This document shows, one piece after another, positions 1-13,400 of a DNA stretch of 64,000 nt. The stretch spans positions 8,742,001 through 8,806,000 of the forward strand of contig OX485809.1 in the NCBI GenBank assembly GCA_950295325.1. Direction: 5' to 3'. The notes beneath the pieces are model-generated. The model was not told the origin of the DNA. It did not search any database and saw only the letters and a program-made list of their open reading frames with translations. The DNA is from Polytrichum commune. Taxonomy: Eukaryota; Streptophyta; Polytrichopsida; Polytrichales; Polytrichaceae. Position 1 is the first letter of the stretch, and each line of letters starts with the position of its first letter. A program made the position numbers and the translations under genes.

Positions 1-1384
1 CAATTAGTGTGGGTGACACTACATGGGCAGTTTAGGGTTAGAATTGAGCAAGACAAATAGAATTGGTGACACTAAATACAATATTTAGTGTGGCTTAGAC
101 ATGGAAATCAAAGCTTGGATCACTTTGGTAGCAACCATAAGTCTTAACCACTATTCCAAAGGCTTGAACATGTTTAGCATTTGATTACTTTCGTTATCTC
201 ATAAGATTATTCAGCCTTATGGTTGTTACGTTTTTATATTTAGCATCTAACAAGGGCCCCCACTATCTTTCCTTCATGGAAAGAACTTAGATAATAAGAA
301 GGAATTGGCAACACTATGAATAGTGAATAGAGTCCATATGAATAATATGAATAATGTCAATATTTCAGTGAATAATGTTGCTATGATTTTTTATTTTTTT
401 GAGTAATGTCAGAATGAACATGCTACATAAAGAACAGTGTAGGAATAAACATTGCTTCGTGCAAACGTGTCATGAATATGCCTCCATCCAAAATTTCAAG
501 TTTCAACTTGAATGTATGAACAATAAGCAAATACTACTACTTTATTTGGAAGGACCACAAAATATAGTATTTAAATTCTAAGATCCAATGAACGAACAAC
601 TATGGCTGAGCAAAGCTCACTAGAAATGTCAAGATATTATATTTTATAATAACTTTTTGAAGTTGGTTTTTGTTCAATCTTAATTTAATCTACACCGATC
701 TATTTCTTAATTATGTATAATTTTGAATCGCATAATTTTAGTCCATTGTTAATGCTCAAAGTTCTCGTTTCAAGAGACTCCTCATAGCAAAGCGGGAAGG
801 CAGTTCTTGAATACCCACATATTAGGGTTAATGTTGGACCACACCCATGCATGCAGTTAGGGATTAATCAGCCATAAATTATCGTTGCATGGTAAGCAAA
901 TCTCTCACTTAACAACAATGAAAAAAAGTGTTCTTCAATATAGTACGTGAATTGTCAATACTTTCTACTTTTTTATATAAAAAGTCAAAAAGAGAAAGTG
1001 ACAAGAGAATAAGCTTCAAATACCCCGAATCCCAATTTATGATGAAAGCTTGCATAATCACTACAGTCTAACCCTGATAATATGACACATTTCCCATCGA
1101 CCAAACTTTCTAGTGTTAATTTACCCCGACATTATAATTACGATGTTCGTAATGTGGCATTTGTTATGATCAAATTGTCATGTAATAGAGGTAATTAATG
1201 TGTGCATGTGATGGGATCCATATATATAGATAGATAGAAACTCCGGTCCCTTTTTAGCAAGGGGCCGGCGTGAATAAAGTGTCCGTTCGTAATGTCAATG
1301 ACCCAATGCCCACCGGACAAGGGGACATTGGGGCAATACTACTCTCCCCTTTCGAGGATGGGCACTATAGTGACACACTATACT
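1..1384. other. AT-rich intergenic DNA, no gene seen
   Basis: No splice-compatible coding exons, RNA gene or clear repeat ends were found here. The short open frames lack recognisable motifs. Position 1225-1380 is more GC-rich and may be part of an unrecognised repeat. Confidence 0.5.
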
Positions 1385-1771
1385 AAGGTAAGGGTGGCAA
1401 TTTCCGTGCGGGTCCTAAAGTCGACCCCTATGTCGGAAGCACCTATTTAGGTGCTTTTACCTGGGTTTACAAAAGCACCTATCAAGATGCTTTTACCGTT
1501 CACAGCGCTGCCAACATTTCATTGGTTGCCAGCGGTCGGTTTTAGAAATCCACCCTGTGGATATACCACGTACCCTATGTGCGAGTGTTGGTCACTCTAC
1601 AAGGTATCCTTTAAAATTTTGTAGGAAATCATAAACATGCTGGAAAATTTTGATGTTTTCATAGTTGCTCTTGCACCAGCTTTGCGGAGCGCTCAAAATT
1701 TATAAAAAAATAGTTTCAACATCCCAACTAGGCACATCTGAAATTTGGACGGAAATTGCCACCCCTACCTT
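1385..1771. mobile_element. Small inverted-repeat transposon (MITE)
   Basis: Terminal inverted repeats of about 25 bp are visible. The left end reads AAGGTAAGGGTGGCAATTTC from 1385, and the right end at 1747-1771 is its complement with one or two changes. The GGGTGGCAA core resembles hAT-type MITE ends, but no clean 8-bp target duplication can be seen, so the family is uncertain. The inside has two small hairpins around the word AAGCACCTA and no coding capacity. From 1772 to about 2340 nothing was recognised. Confidence 0.6.
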
Positions 1772-2339
1772 ATTTCCTAGCTAGCCACTAGTGCCTTGAA
1801 GATACCGGACATGGTATCCCGCCAAAGGGCTTTGAGGTACCCATACAACAAGGTCCAAGGACCCCCCACCATAGTTGGGTGGACTAAGGTGGTGGATGGG
1901 ATCCACATTAAGTATATACCTTGGGATCGGGGAGTGATTGGTGAATTCATCAAATGGTTAACTTAATTTAACTCAAGTTCATTGCGTTAAACTCCGGTTT
2001 CAAACAAACGTTGCACTTTTGAGTCTTTGGGTTTGGGTGGAGGTTGAAGGGTTTAAGGATTGTTGGATTTGCAAATTGCAATTTTGAAGTTGTAAATTCC
2101 TCTTCTTGATTCAAAATTTGTCCTCACACCTGAATCGCACAACTGTTGTTGGAAAATTTTAGCCCTCGCCTACTTACTATACTCCTAGATTTGCCCATGC
2201 CACTCTTTAATTTCTTAGCTCCATAGGTGTTGGCAGTGTTGAATGGTGGATGATTTTCATTTTGGCTATAATTTCAACAATTTTAGTGTTGATGACCATC
2301 ACTGCACACAAAACAACTTGCACAAAATTTGGTAAGCAC

Positions 2340-4060
2340 TCACCTCCGCATTTGTTGTGGCACCGGAAGATGTTTACTCTATGGATGAGATTGGTTCATT
2401 TTATCATGCCCAACCAAACAAGACACTAGTGCAAGGAAAAGTTCGTGGGGTCAAAATTTAGAAGGATTGTGTCAATTTTGCACTAGTTGTAAACATGACA
2501 TTGCACTAACAAGTTGAAACTTGTGATTATTTACAAATCTCTATGCCCAAGATGCTTTGGAAGGTGTTTGCCAATAGATTACGTGTGGTGGTTTGCCAAC
2601 CAAATAGCCTGGATGACATCATATCTATTTGAGAGTTGGATGATGAGCCTCAATGTACATTTTAAATCTAAAAAACAGAAGGTATTTTATATGATAGAAA
2701 ATTATGCTACTCATTCCCTTAAGCATGTTGATAGGGGTGAATCATTTGGTTTCCCAACCTTGCAGTTGAGCAATATTACTATTGCTTTCCACATAATATT
2801 ACAAGTGTGGTACAACCCTTGGATCGGAGCATAGCTGCTTCATTCAATTCAGTTAAAGAAGAAGCTTTTGGAATGGGTTCTCTCTTAGTTTGATTCTTCT
2901 ACTACTCATTAGGGTTTTAGGAAAATACTGCCTATTGTAACGCATGCTATTATGTGGTGTTCTCAAGTGTGGAGAGAGATGAATTCCCAAACCATATGAA
3001 ACAACTAGTGGATGTCCAAGATTTTACTTGTAGACTAGAGTGCCAATTTTACCATGGACGATGAACATGAGAAATCGAGAATGAAAAAAACAACCATTGA
3101 ATTGCCAAGTCTCAGTTCCTCTATTGAATCTTGAAAGTGAAGAAATTCCTATTAAAGAATATGTGCAATTGGCACAAGAGGTAATTGTTGATCTAGAGTA
3201 CATCATGTCTTAGTTGGTAAATTTGGCATGCGGTAGAGAAATTCATTGGGGTTTGGATTGAATAAAGAGCCAATGAAGGGGAATGTTGTGGATGACCAAC
3301 CAACACCAATAGTCAACCTTCCTCAAGCTTGTGAGCATGCCCCATTACTATCAAATATTGCAGTGGAGCATCCTTTGGAGTTTTCAGTGGTAGATGTGAC
3401 AAACACGCCATTGTTTATGGATAAATTGCACGGGTAGATCACTTAGTGCATTTTAAAAACGACGTGCGGCATAATATAGAGAGGATTAAAACCATTTGAA
3501 ATAAAAATTATAAAGGAATTCCAAATAATGAAGGGGCCATTAAATGTAGATAATCCCATTATAAGTAAGTTAGATGGGCATAAAACGTGGGCCATTATTT
3601 TTTGTAAAATTAATATAGGGGCTGAAGATAAGGATCCTAGAAGGTATGTTTAGTATGGTATGTAAATGGGTTTAGGACTCACGGGGATGGATGATAATTG
3701 GGATTTCCGTATGTCCAAAATTACTTAAAAGAAATATAGAGTACAAAAAATTGCAGTGACTTGGACAATATAAGTAATGGAAGGGTGCAAACAAATGGGC
3801 CATTTTTGAAATTTAAGTAATTATAGGGAGGTTTTAATTCAACCCTTGAAGGTAAATAGCCCCAAAACAAAAAAATCCCTAGCCGCATGTGGTGCACAAA
3901 AATGCCTTAGAGTGATCTACCCGTGATAAATTGAAGAAGGTATCAATTTCCAACATCAACAAAGGTCATCAGAAGACAATAAATTCTTACTTTCATAGTG
4001 TGATATATGGTGAAGACAACATCATGGGAAAATTTGATTTTTCAACTCCATATTGTGTTC
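2340..4060 (+). pseudogene. Decayed pogo/Tigger-type DDE transposase
   Basis: Conceptual translation in shifting frames follows the order of a CENP-B/pogo-type transposase. About 2370-2420 resembles the DE-G-F-Y catalytic block (SMDEIGSFYH). 2540-2660 resembles the block with CF, PIDY and AWMTSYLFE. 2690-2720 (IENYATH) sits where the family has a D-N-x-x-x-H block, with E replacing D. 2770-2890 resembles the NIT, Q-W-Y-N-P and LLEWVLS block. Several stops and frame changes make it non-functional. The C-terminal tail is cut by the MITE at 3429-3925; after it the frame resumes with QKTINSYF near 3970, a PCNA-binding-like QxxIxxYF motif. The outer ends of the element were not found. Family-level similarity is judged by eye. 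Confidence 0.6.
3429..3925. mobile_element. hAT-type MITE with 8-bp target duplication
   Basis: The left end is CACGGGTAGATCACT and the right end its exact complement AGTGATCTACCCGTG. The element is flanked by the perfect 8-bp direct repeat ATAAATTG (3421-3428 and 3926-3933), diagnostic of hAT insertion. It is 497 bp and non-coding. It landed in the C-terminal coding part of the decayed pogo-type transposase; the flanking codons stay in one frame if the element plus one copy of the duplication is ignored. A relative lies at 41217-41626. Confidence 0.88.
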
Positions 4061-4620
4061 GAAGGGGTCGATTCTTCATCATAAACCTAATGACGTGTGT
4101 GAGTCACTATGAATTAAAATCCCCTATATATGTGAAGATTATAGAGAAAACAAATTTATATATACCAACAGTAATCTAGAATATGGACTCATGTATTTAT
4201 ACTAAACTTTTCAATTTAGTGTGATAAATACCTCCACTTCATATTCAATATCTAAATTATGAACTGAATAGGCCTTTATTACATTAAAAACCACTTTTGT
4301 TTTTCAATAAGAAAGTCATTAAACATTTTCTCATCCATAGCATGTAAGTCAACAATTACATCAAACAAAGAAAGACAAGAACACAATAACTAGCAACAAT
4401 AAGGAGAGCATAACTCAAGGGATTCTATGAGTGCTCCAAGAGCATTTAATTTGTAAGAACCTACAACCAAAATGCAAACCCCAACAAAAATGAACAAGGT
4501 AGTCATTGGGAGCTACTACTACATGACAACAATGGATGAAAATTTGAATTGGATGAGCCTAACACATCTATTGTCAATGTATTTTCTCTAAACCTCATGG
4601 CTCCCCTTTGTACATCTACC
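4050..4620 (+). repeat. Dispersed direct repeat, copy 1
   Basis: About 550 bp aligns in the same orientation with 40450-41035. Shared blocks include GACTCATGTATTTATACTAA, CTTTTCAATTTAGTGTGAT and CTCATCCATAGCATG. Divergence is moderate with small indels. No terminal inverted repeats or target duplications were found. It begins just after the decayed pogo-type transposase, so it may be that element's 3' part or an unrelated old transposon. Confidence 0.65.
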
Positions 4621-7600
4621 TTTATCTCAAATTTCTTAATAACCTTTTTCAAAGTACACACTAGAGAAGAATAATACCTCTCCCTTATGTATATACTATG
4701 TACGCTAATGCCTCAAATAATACCCCTTCTTACACTCATGTTAGTTCATACACAATACCTGAAGAGTCCACAACCCCCCCCCCCCCACACACACCCCTCG
4801 GCAGGTTTTGTGTGATGTTGTGGGCTTATTTCTTTAACAAAAATGTTCTTCCATACTTATGTATCTTCGTTGTGTATACGAAAAGATAATTTACATTGAA
4901 ATAGGCCGTTCCCTTGAAAAAACTCGATATTACGACATTTGAGGCCAAATTCGAAAACATTATGCATACAACATTCAAAACGACATTCGGATAATACAAC
5001 TTTTTCTTGCACGATCAAACATGTCATATTAGAGGGGGAGAACAACACTAATGTAATGTTAGGAAAACCCAAAGGACCCTCCTGTGGGGTACACAACAAA
5101 GGAGAAAGGGAATTATCATATACAAGCATACCTCTCATTCATCCAACATAATGCCCCTAAAATAGTATGCAGCCTAGACATTTCTATTATTAGTTTACTT
5201 GACAATAGCATTGGTTTAAAAAACCCCCAATTAGTCTACTTGAGGTCATGTAATATGAAATGACAACAAACCTATCTTCAAGGGTCAAGCTTTTATGTTG
5301 GATGGATGAGTGGTACGTCCGTATACAATTATAATTTCCTAGACTCCCCCAAAACCCATATCCAAAAATAGGTGAGGTTTTTGGTGGGTCTTGTGAGATG
5401 GTTGGAAAACATATTAAGTGAAAGTATTGCCCAAGGTGGAAAGTGAGAAACGCACAAGAAACAACAATTCAAAGAACGGAGGACTTCATGCATATGGTGA
5501 CGAGGGAGCCCAAAGTCGTGCCTTAACTTCCCATTTAGGGTTTTCCATTCTCACATATAGTGAATGTATCATAGTTCAAGCTTCAGCATACGACACTGGA
5601 TAATGAACTCTTCAAGATGATTAATTATCCGATTTGAATTGGATACTTTGATGATAAATTGGTGGGCTTCCCTTTCGTTTCAAAGATGGCTACCATAGTT
5701 CTATGTGTCTTCAACCAAGGAAATTAGTTTTGAGAATCCATGTGTTATGTATATGTGCATCTAAGGGTTTCGAAAAACGTTTCTTATATGTATATTTTCA
5801 TAACATTATTCAATTATTATCACTCGTTTCATTCTAATAATATCATTGACAAATTTTCTCTCAAGTTTATCTAGGTGAAGCTATTAGTAAGAGAGAATAA
5901 GTATGATATAGTTCCGAATAGTATTTGACTTATTCATGGCCCCACCTAACAATGTTGGGGGGAGGGGAATGGGTAAGTGTTCTCCAAGATTTTGACCTAC
6001 TTCCAAGCCCTTGGGAGGGCCTTGAGCTCCCATGCAAGATCCCTTTTAGAAGTTAATTGGATGGTTGGCAGGTTGTTTGGTCTATGGTTGAAAGGACCCA
6101 AAATTTTAATAAGTCATATAGGGCCCACTTTTCAATCAAACAAGGTATGTAATATCCCATTGGAAAGCTCTCTACAATATGATGCTCGTAATGGTGTAAA
6201 ACAAGCTTCCTAACTCAAAGAGCTGACACACAAGGCCCCCAAAATATTTTTCCCTTGATTTTGAGGCATTTGAGAGAAAGGTGTGGGAATAGATGGTAAT
6301 AGATGGTAATGGACAACAAAGAAAGAGCAAGACAAGGTTGAGAAAGTCCTCACAAGTGCTTTTTTTTCTCAATAGGTTTTGATGGATAAGCTAAAAATTG
6401 AATGAAAGCAATATATGTATTTTGAGATATTTATATTCAAATTAACAAGAATGGTTTTATTACTATGACCATTTTTCAAATGTTTATTATGTATGTATAC
6501 ATGAACTAGAATTTAAGGGGACATGCGTACATGGAACTATGAGTGGTTACAAAGCATGCATCACCTTGGGTTTCATTTTGGTTTTTATCTTGGTATTTGG
6601 GTGTTGAAGGATGACAAATATCATAGCCGGTGATACCAATGGTACATAACGTTATTTGTTGATTCAACTGGGGTATTGGTCAGGAGTTCATTGTTTTGCA
6701 TACAACACTTTCCAAGTTCAATAAGTTTTGGTGCACGCTTGGAATTGGTGTAGATGTTTGAATGAAGAACTCTTTATATTGGTTCATTAAGGGCCAAACT
6801 CATTTTGGCATCCCCAAGAGGTGCTAAAATGTTCTTTGTTCAAACTTCCACACTGACTCTAGGTATGCACCAAAAACTTACCGAACATGTAAAGTATTGT
6901 ATGCAAAACAACCAACTCCCAACCAAAACTCTGGTTGAATTAATGGATGACTCTAATATCAATCCATTTATGTACACAAGATATACAAATATTCTAGGTG
7001 ACCATGTTATTGGTTGATTAGCATGGACATCTAGTGTAATCATAGGAAAAGGAGGCAAGGTCAACCAATATGACCAACAATTTCCACAAATTACAACAAA
7101 GGACCCAAGGGATGCATTGTACTAAACACGTACAACTATGCCGGAGTGCACAAAAGGGGTATGACTGTAAACTTTGCCATACTACATATACATTTAACCA
7201 CACAAATGACCTAAAATATACAACATTTACATTCATATGATAGTGTCCATCAAACATGGAGATTGGCTTATGTTGGTGTCAAAAAAAACCAACAACTAGT
7301 GAACATACAATCATACTAATCATTTCATAGTATACTTTAAAAAAATTGCATTAGCTTCCATGATAAATATTGCTTATGAATTACATCATTATGAAAACAA
7401 TCCTTAGTGTTTTGATTGTGTTGACAACTTTCTAAGAGGAGCAAAACACCAGCTACCGTAAAGGTGTTAGAGACCATAGCAAGTGCATCAGCCCCTTTAC
7501 AAAAAACCGCTAGCAGATAAAATCTATTTAATTTTTTTATTACATATAAGGCCCATAATGGGTCCATGTTTCCCTGGGAGACATGTATTTAATAATCCCA

Positions 7601-8889
7601 CTCACTTAAAAGCTAAATATTACAAAATAATTTAATTCATCAAATCTGATCAATTTGTCTTATAGAGACTTACGGAATGTAACTCATATTTTAGTAAATT
7701 TGGACATATTCTTACAATCCGGACTTTTGGGTTGCTTCAATTCTATTGGCGGATCAAATATTTCGACACACTTCCATTATATGTACATTCAATGAGAGAT
7801 ATGTGAATCTTGCCTGAATCCTTAATAGTGGGAACGTGAATGTTATGATAATGAAATATAATGGACAACATCAAATATCTTCTTTTTGATGTGAAATCTA
7901 TGTAATTATATGATAAGTAATAAGAAAATATAGTTAAATTTTATATAATGATATCATAATCAACTCTGTGTATTTTATTATAAGATCCTACCATACAATT
8001 CTATCAGAAGATTTTACGAAAGAATTCAACATTTTTTAACTCTAGACTCGGATAAAGTTCAGTTTTACTTAAATATTAGTTATGTCTTTGCAGGGTTCTT
8101 CTATGGATAGAACGCCTACAAAAATTTCTTGAACTAATACAAACTATACGACTTTTTACATTTCTTTAAAATGTGTTATAAGTCATTTAAACATGTACAT
8201 ATGATAGAAGAGTTGCCGCCTCGGGACATGAATAGGTGTGACTACTCCCTTATCACTCGCCTTCTTAGCCCATGGGGGGGGCAGGTTGTGGACTCCCTTG
8301 TAGAGAATTTGTGGACCATGTGCAATAATGGGGAGGTTATGATGCAACTAATGCGCATCTAATCATGAGATATTCCTCGTATTTCATTACTATTCTTTAA
8401 ATACACAAAATATTACAGTACCTTAGATTTTTCCAATTTATTCCTAATTTCTACCTTATAACATAATTTTCATTATCTATGGACTTTTATGGCTCAATTC
8501 TAGACTGAAGTTGGATACCCACCGATACAATGCCAGACATAAAATGGTAGAATTTTAGAACAATCCATACAACAAGACAGGAGTGTTTTACATCGATTGT
8601 TATAAACAAATCTCAATATCGATTGTGAAAATATATCAGCCATCAGCCGATATAAATGAAAATGGAGCACTCCTCAACATTGTTTAGATCCATAACAATG
8701 TTTTGTGGGACTGACAATATTCTACATAATATTTCTGGATATTCCCCACATTCAGCAACTATTACTAGATGATAACTCAAGATTCACTAAATTTGTCACA
8801 AAATAACCAATACGAAATCTTACATTTTTTTGAAATTAGTTTTATGTTAATAAATGAGACCTTATCTTTTATCACGCTGCGTTTTGTAG
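4621..8889. other. AT-rich intergenic DNA with repeat debris
   Basis: No exon set with conserved motifs was found on either strand. The region holds a poly-C/AC tract (4772-4796) and a foldback MITE (6641-6963, listed separately). The scattered open frames below 95 codons look random. Confidence 0.5.
6641..6963. mobile_element. Foldback MITE, family M1 (intergenic copy)
   Basis: Two arms of about 95 bp, 6676-6770 and 6831-6925, are inverted copies of each other; TTGTTTTGCATACAA in the left arm answers TTGTATGCAAAACAA in the right. The outer ends also pair (GATTCAACTGG near 6663, CTCTGGTTGAATTAA near 6931). Related copies lie at 13005-13318, 30614-30720, 31321-31703 and 61790-61905, identified by the shared GTTGGTTGTTTTGCATAC word or the GAGTTGTCCTTTAAC end. 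It is non-coding. Confidence 0.7.
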
Positions 8890-8901
8890 TGCAAGGCCCC
8901 T

Positions 8902-8907
8902 TATAAA
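8902..8907 (+). promoter_or_regulatory. Candidate TATA box for the KAI2-like gene
   Basis: TATAAA in the context CCCCTTATAAACCCAGAACC is the best TATA-like site upstream of the hydrolase start. It is followed by a pyrimidine-rich leader with two to three tandem copies of an 18-19-bp unit, AGCTTTGCTTTACTTTCA (about 8957-9005), as in many plant 5' leaders. It is 1.56 kb from the start codon, so a long or spliced leader would be needed. Confidence 0.35.
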
Positions 8908-10469
8908 CCCAGAACCAGCAACAATCCCAACATAACAGGCTCTTCTTCAAGTGCCGAGCTTTGCTTTACTTTCAAGCTTTGCTTTACTTTCAAGCTTTGT
9001 TGCTTCTGCTCTCTTCGATTCTCCATGCTCTCATGTGAGTTGCCCAAGCAATGTATGTTCTAGTGTTGGATTTTGAGCTTGGTTGCTAGTCATTTCATTG
9101 TGCAGTAGGAATCTGAGTGACTGCAGTTAGTGATTCATACCCAATTCATTTCAATCAATCTTCATATCATTCATGGACTTTGCCACTAGTAGACTGTAGG
9201 ATGTGTTGGAGGAATATTGATTCAAGCTGTGAGGAAGTTGAAGGCTGATCTCGATTGGAATGGATTTTTCTGTTCAAGTGAATCCGTTACTTCTGTTGGT
9301 GGAAGTTCCTGCTGTCTCTTTCTGTTTTGGAGGTTTTTTCGGTTTCTGTTTCGTAGAGGTGTCGAGCTACTAGGGGTTTGAGTGTGGTTACATAGCTAAC
9401 TAGGAAGCTTTTCTTCAAGCTGGTTGACATCTCATTGCGGTTGAATCTGAGTGGTTGCAGTAACTTATTCATTCGATGATGAAGCTGGAATCAGTTCATG
9501 TCACCGATTTCATCATGTCATCTTACCATTCCTGGAGCAAGTGAGCGGCAACTTGCTAGAATCATGTGTTACAGTTGGAAGAATGAAACTAGGAGGAACT
9601 TGATCGAAGGAGCTAGAGTAGAGAACTGATATTGCTCTTGAAGTTATTATTTAAAATCTGTCGGTGCAGGAGGCCCCCGGTGTGGCAACTAGATCTCCCT
9701 TCTAATAACCCTTCAATCAATTCTAATACTTTCAGTGGATCGATGATTCGTTCTTTCACAAAGAGGAGGAGGACAATGCTTGGAAAGATCGATATCTCCT
9801 AATGGCCGCCTCGACTTTCCAAGCATGTTTCTCCGCTTCGTGACAGAACAAAGCACCAATTTATTACAAGTACTACAAGAGATTCAGAAACAATTGGTCT
9901 AGAAGCTAAGAGAGCTGCTACACCGGGAGCAGTCCGTTTGTAAGAAACTTTTCATTTCAAACTACGATCGAAACAAGGATCGATGAAGTCGCTCTGTAAC
10001 ACATTTTCTGTTACAATAGACAGTAGCACTAGCTACGTGCTACTGATCTCCACATTTTGATGACTCACCAAGAATGAAATCTTACCGAGCAACAATAATC
10101 AAGTGTGCAGTGCCCTCAATCAGTTCTACTTCGTCGGTCCCGGTGGTCTTCGATGTGAAAGTGAATTTCCGGCAATGAAGAAATACTAACGTTGTTGCAT
10201 AATTCATCTAAACCCAAATAAAAAGAAAAAGAGAAAGGAATGTAGTCGCTAACATATCGGAACACTTTGTTGCAGGACCTGGCATTCATTAATTTCCCGA
10301 ACAAAAAACTTCGTTCGATCACATTATAATCGATGTTGCAATCAATCTTACTGAATCAAGTGATCATTGCAACTGTATAGTTTTTTTCTCGTCGACCCTC
10401 TTGAATAGTTCAAGCCGATCCAGTTGAAGTCGCATAGTACCTATTCATTCTTCATCAGTAGAATCTGAG
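8908..10469 (+). other. Probable 5' leader/proximal region of KAI2-like gene
   Basis: No coding exon was found. The region is moderately GC-rich compared with flanking DNA and may hold a leader with introns. Segment 9770-9930 resembles 11300-11400 and 11805-11895 inside intron 1: all three share CCAAGCAxGTTTCTCC followed by an AGAACAAA word. The leader is therefore part of the local duplication history. Confidence 0.4.
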
Positions 10470-13400
10470 ATGGTGCATTCAAGCTCCCTAGTGCTGGCCG
10501 CTCACAACGTGACCACTTTGGGGAGCAGCGGCGATGATCAAGCAGTGGTGGTGTTGGGCCATGGGTTCGGAAGCGACCAGTCCGTATGGAAGTACATCGT
10601 ACCCCGGTTGCTGCAGAGCAATTACAGGGTGATTCTTTACGACCTGATGGGCTCAGGTGCCACCAACGCCCACGAGTTCACGTTCAAGCGATACTGTGCC
10701 ACCTCGTCGATGGCAATGCACGCCTACACAGACGACCTGCTAGCCATCTTGGACGAGCTTCGGATCGACAGTTGCGTCTACGTCGGCCACTCTATGTCGG
10801 CCATGATCGGCTGCCTCGCAGCAGTTGAGCGGCCCCAACTCTTCCGTAAACTCGTCCTGTTGTCCGCATCTCCCAGGTATTGTTATTACTCATCTGCACA
10901 GAATTTGAAGGATTTTTCTCAAGATAGATGGAATCATAAGACGGTGTCACTAGTTTTGATGCTGTGGGAATTAGATGAGGATGAGTATTGGGATCCTGCC
11001 GGGGTGGCAATTAATTGATTGTCTGTAGCACAAGCTCGCAGGGATCACCTGTCTTTAGAACTTGGTTTGGAGCTGTAAACCATTTCTTGTGAGAAATAGC
11101 ATTTTGGTGGAGTTACTTTTGTATTATAAGCATTTTTGAGGTTACAGATGTTAAGAAATTTCATTAATTTTCTTATAAGTGAGCTTCAATAACTTGGAGG
11201 GGTGTGGATAGTGACCCTTCTTGTTTTAGATGAATTGCTTCTAATGAGTTCTAAAACTGACACTTCAAAATGCAAACCCTTTCTACTTCAAACACAAATG
11301 ATTGGATGAATGGATTCCTCGACTCAATGCCCTCTTTCCAAGCACGTTTCTCCTCGTTGTGGAAGAACAAATCAGTATTAGAAGTGCTTTAGAAGCAACT
11401 GTTGGAAAAGGTTGCCTCGCTGCAGTTGAGCGGCCCCAACTCTTTTAGAAACTCGTCTTGGTCTCCGCATCTCCCAGGTACTACTCGTCTGCACAGAATA
11501 TTAAGAGTTTCTCTTAAGATAGATCGATGGGTCGTCGCTTTGGGAATTAGATGAGGAGGATGAGTATTGGAATCCTCGGGGTGGCAATTAATAAATTATC
11601 TGTAGCACTCGCTCGCAGGGGTCACCGTCTTTAAAACTTGGTTTTGGAGACAGTAAAATCTAACAAATTTTGTGAATGTTGTTACAAGGAGGGGGTATGG
11701 ATGGTGACCCGACTTTTTTTAGACGAATTGCTTCTAATCAGTTCTTAACAAACTCACATTTGAACATGCAAACCTTTTCTACTTCAAACCCAAATCGTAT
11801 GAATGGATCCCTCAACTCAATCCCTCTTTCCAAGCATGTTTCTCCTCCTTCTGAAAGAACAAATCAGTATTACAAGTGATTTAGAAGCAGCTGTGCGAAA
11901 AATACGGAAAGTGCCACCCTGGGGACCGACTCCTAAATACCTTTAATTTTTTTCAAAATAGGCTCACCCATAAATTATAGGAAGATATCGGTGTGTAGTT
12001 TCGATCAACTCGGTCATTAGTTGTTGCATTGTTAGATCATGACTTGACAAATTAGAATAATATGAAGACGGCTACAAGGAAGGGACTCTCATCTCACCTT
12101 ATCAGTGCTGGAGTTTCGATGGAGATTCGGATAATCTGGCATCTGCTTCGGTGATCTCTTGCTGCAACAGTTCCTTTTGTCAACTTCTGTATTTTAGAAA
12201 TTGAGATAGACGGGGAAGTTTGATAGAGGCTCTCCACCTAACCATAGAGACAACCTTAGAGAAGCAAATCACATAAGCTGATGATTCTGCTCTCACCTTA
12301 AGCCTCTTTATTGATATGTTACTTACACTTGTGATATCTTCTCGGCGACGTGATGATAATCACTTGGTGACGTGACAGGTACTTGAATGACAAGTCGTAC
12401 TACGGAGGGTTTGAGCAGGAGGAGGTGGACCAGATGTTTGAGGCCATGAAATGCAACTACGGAGCATGGGTGTCGGGGTTTGCGCCACAGGCAGTCGGGG
12501 TTGCGGGCAATATGAATAGCCAAGCCGTGGTCGACTTCAGTCGCACATTGCTCTCCATGCGACCCGACGTGGCCCTCAATGTTTCCATGACCATATTTCA
12601 AAGTGATTTCCGAAGCATTCTTCCACAGGTTAGTATAGATCAAACTCTATCACTACAAGCATACGTGTCCTGGGTAATTGACCTGAGTCACTGGATGATT
12701 GTCCTACATCTTTGGAAAAGTTGTGCAAATCTATTACAGCAGTGGTAGATGTGCATATTCCTTCGAGCAACACAGCAGGATTGTCGAGGTCTCATATGTT
12801 GGTAGTATATGTGCTCAATGTTTCCTTATATTCAATAGTAATTGTACGCTTCAACTTATGAAAATGGAGTAAAAGATCCAACCAACGCCCTAGGTTTCGC
12901 AAAACTTTGTAACTCTCACCTTCATGACTCTGTCATGTGTTCCAAGATAGATGGACCTTATGTGGTCACTCTTTAAACAGACACGTATATGTGAATGGTA
13001 TTCCCATGGTTTTAGAATTATACGATATGTAACTCATCACGAGTTTTGGTTGGGAGTTGGTTGTTTTGCATACAATATCTTTCCTTTTTCATATTAGCAT
13101 GTCAAAAGGTGGTAGAATGAATTTGATCCTCAATAAATCATAACTCAATAGGATGCTCTTCATTCAAATCCAAACACTACCTATGAGTGGATGCACCACA
13201 AGTGGAAAAATATTCTAAATATTATATTCAATACAACCAATGAGAAATCCTAGGGGACCAATTCCCGACAACAAGTCCCATTAATAAGCTAATTAAGGAC
13301 AAAGCTCTCTATAATATGGCAAGGTTTGTATTTAAGAAATGCACACCATAAAGACACGATGATGATGATGATGTTTGTAGTTGTACTTACAATTGATTAT

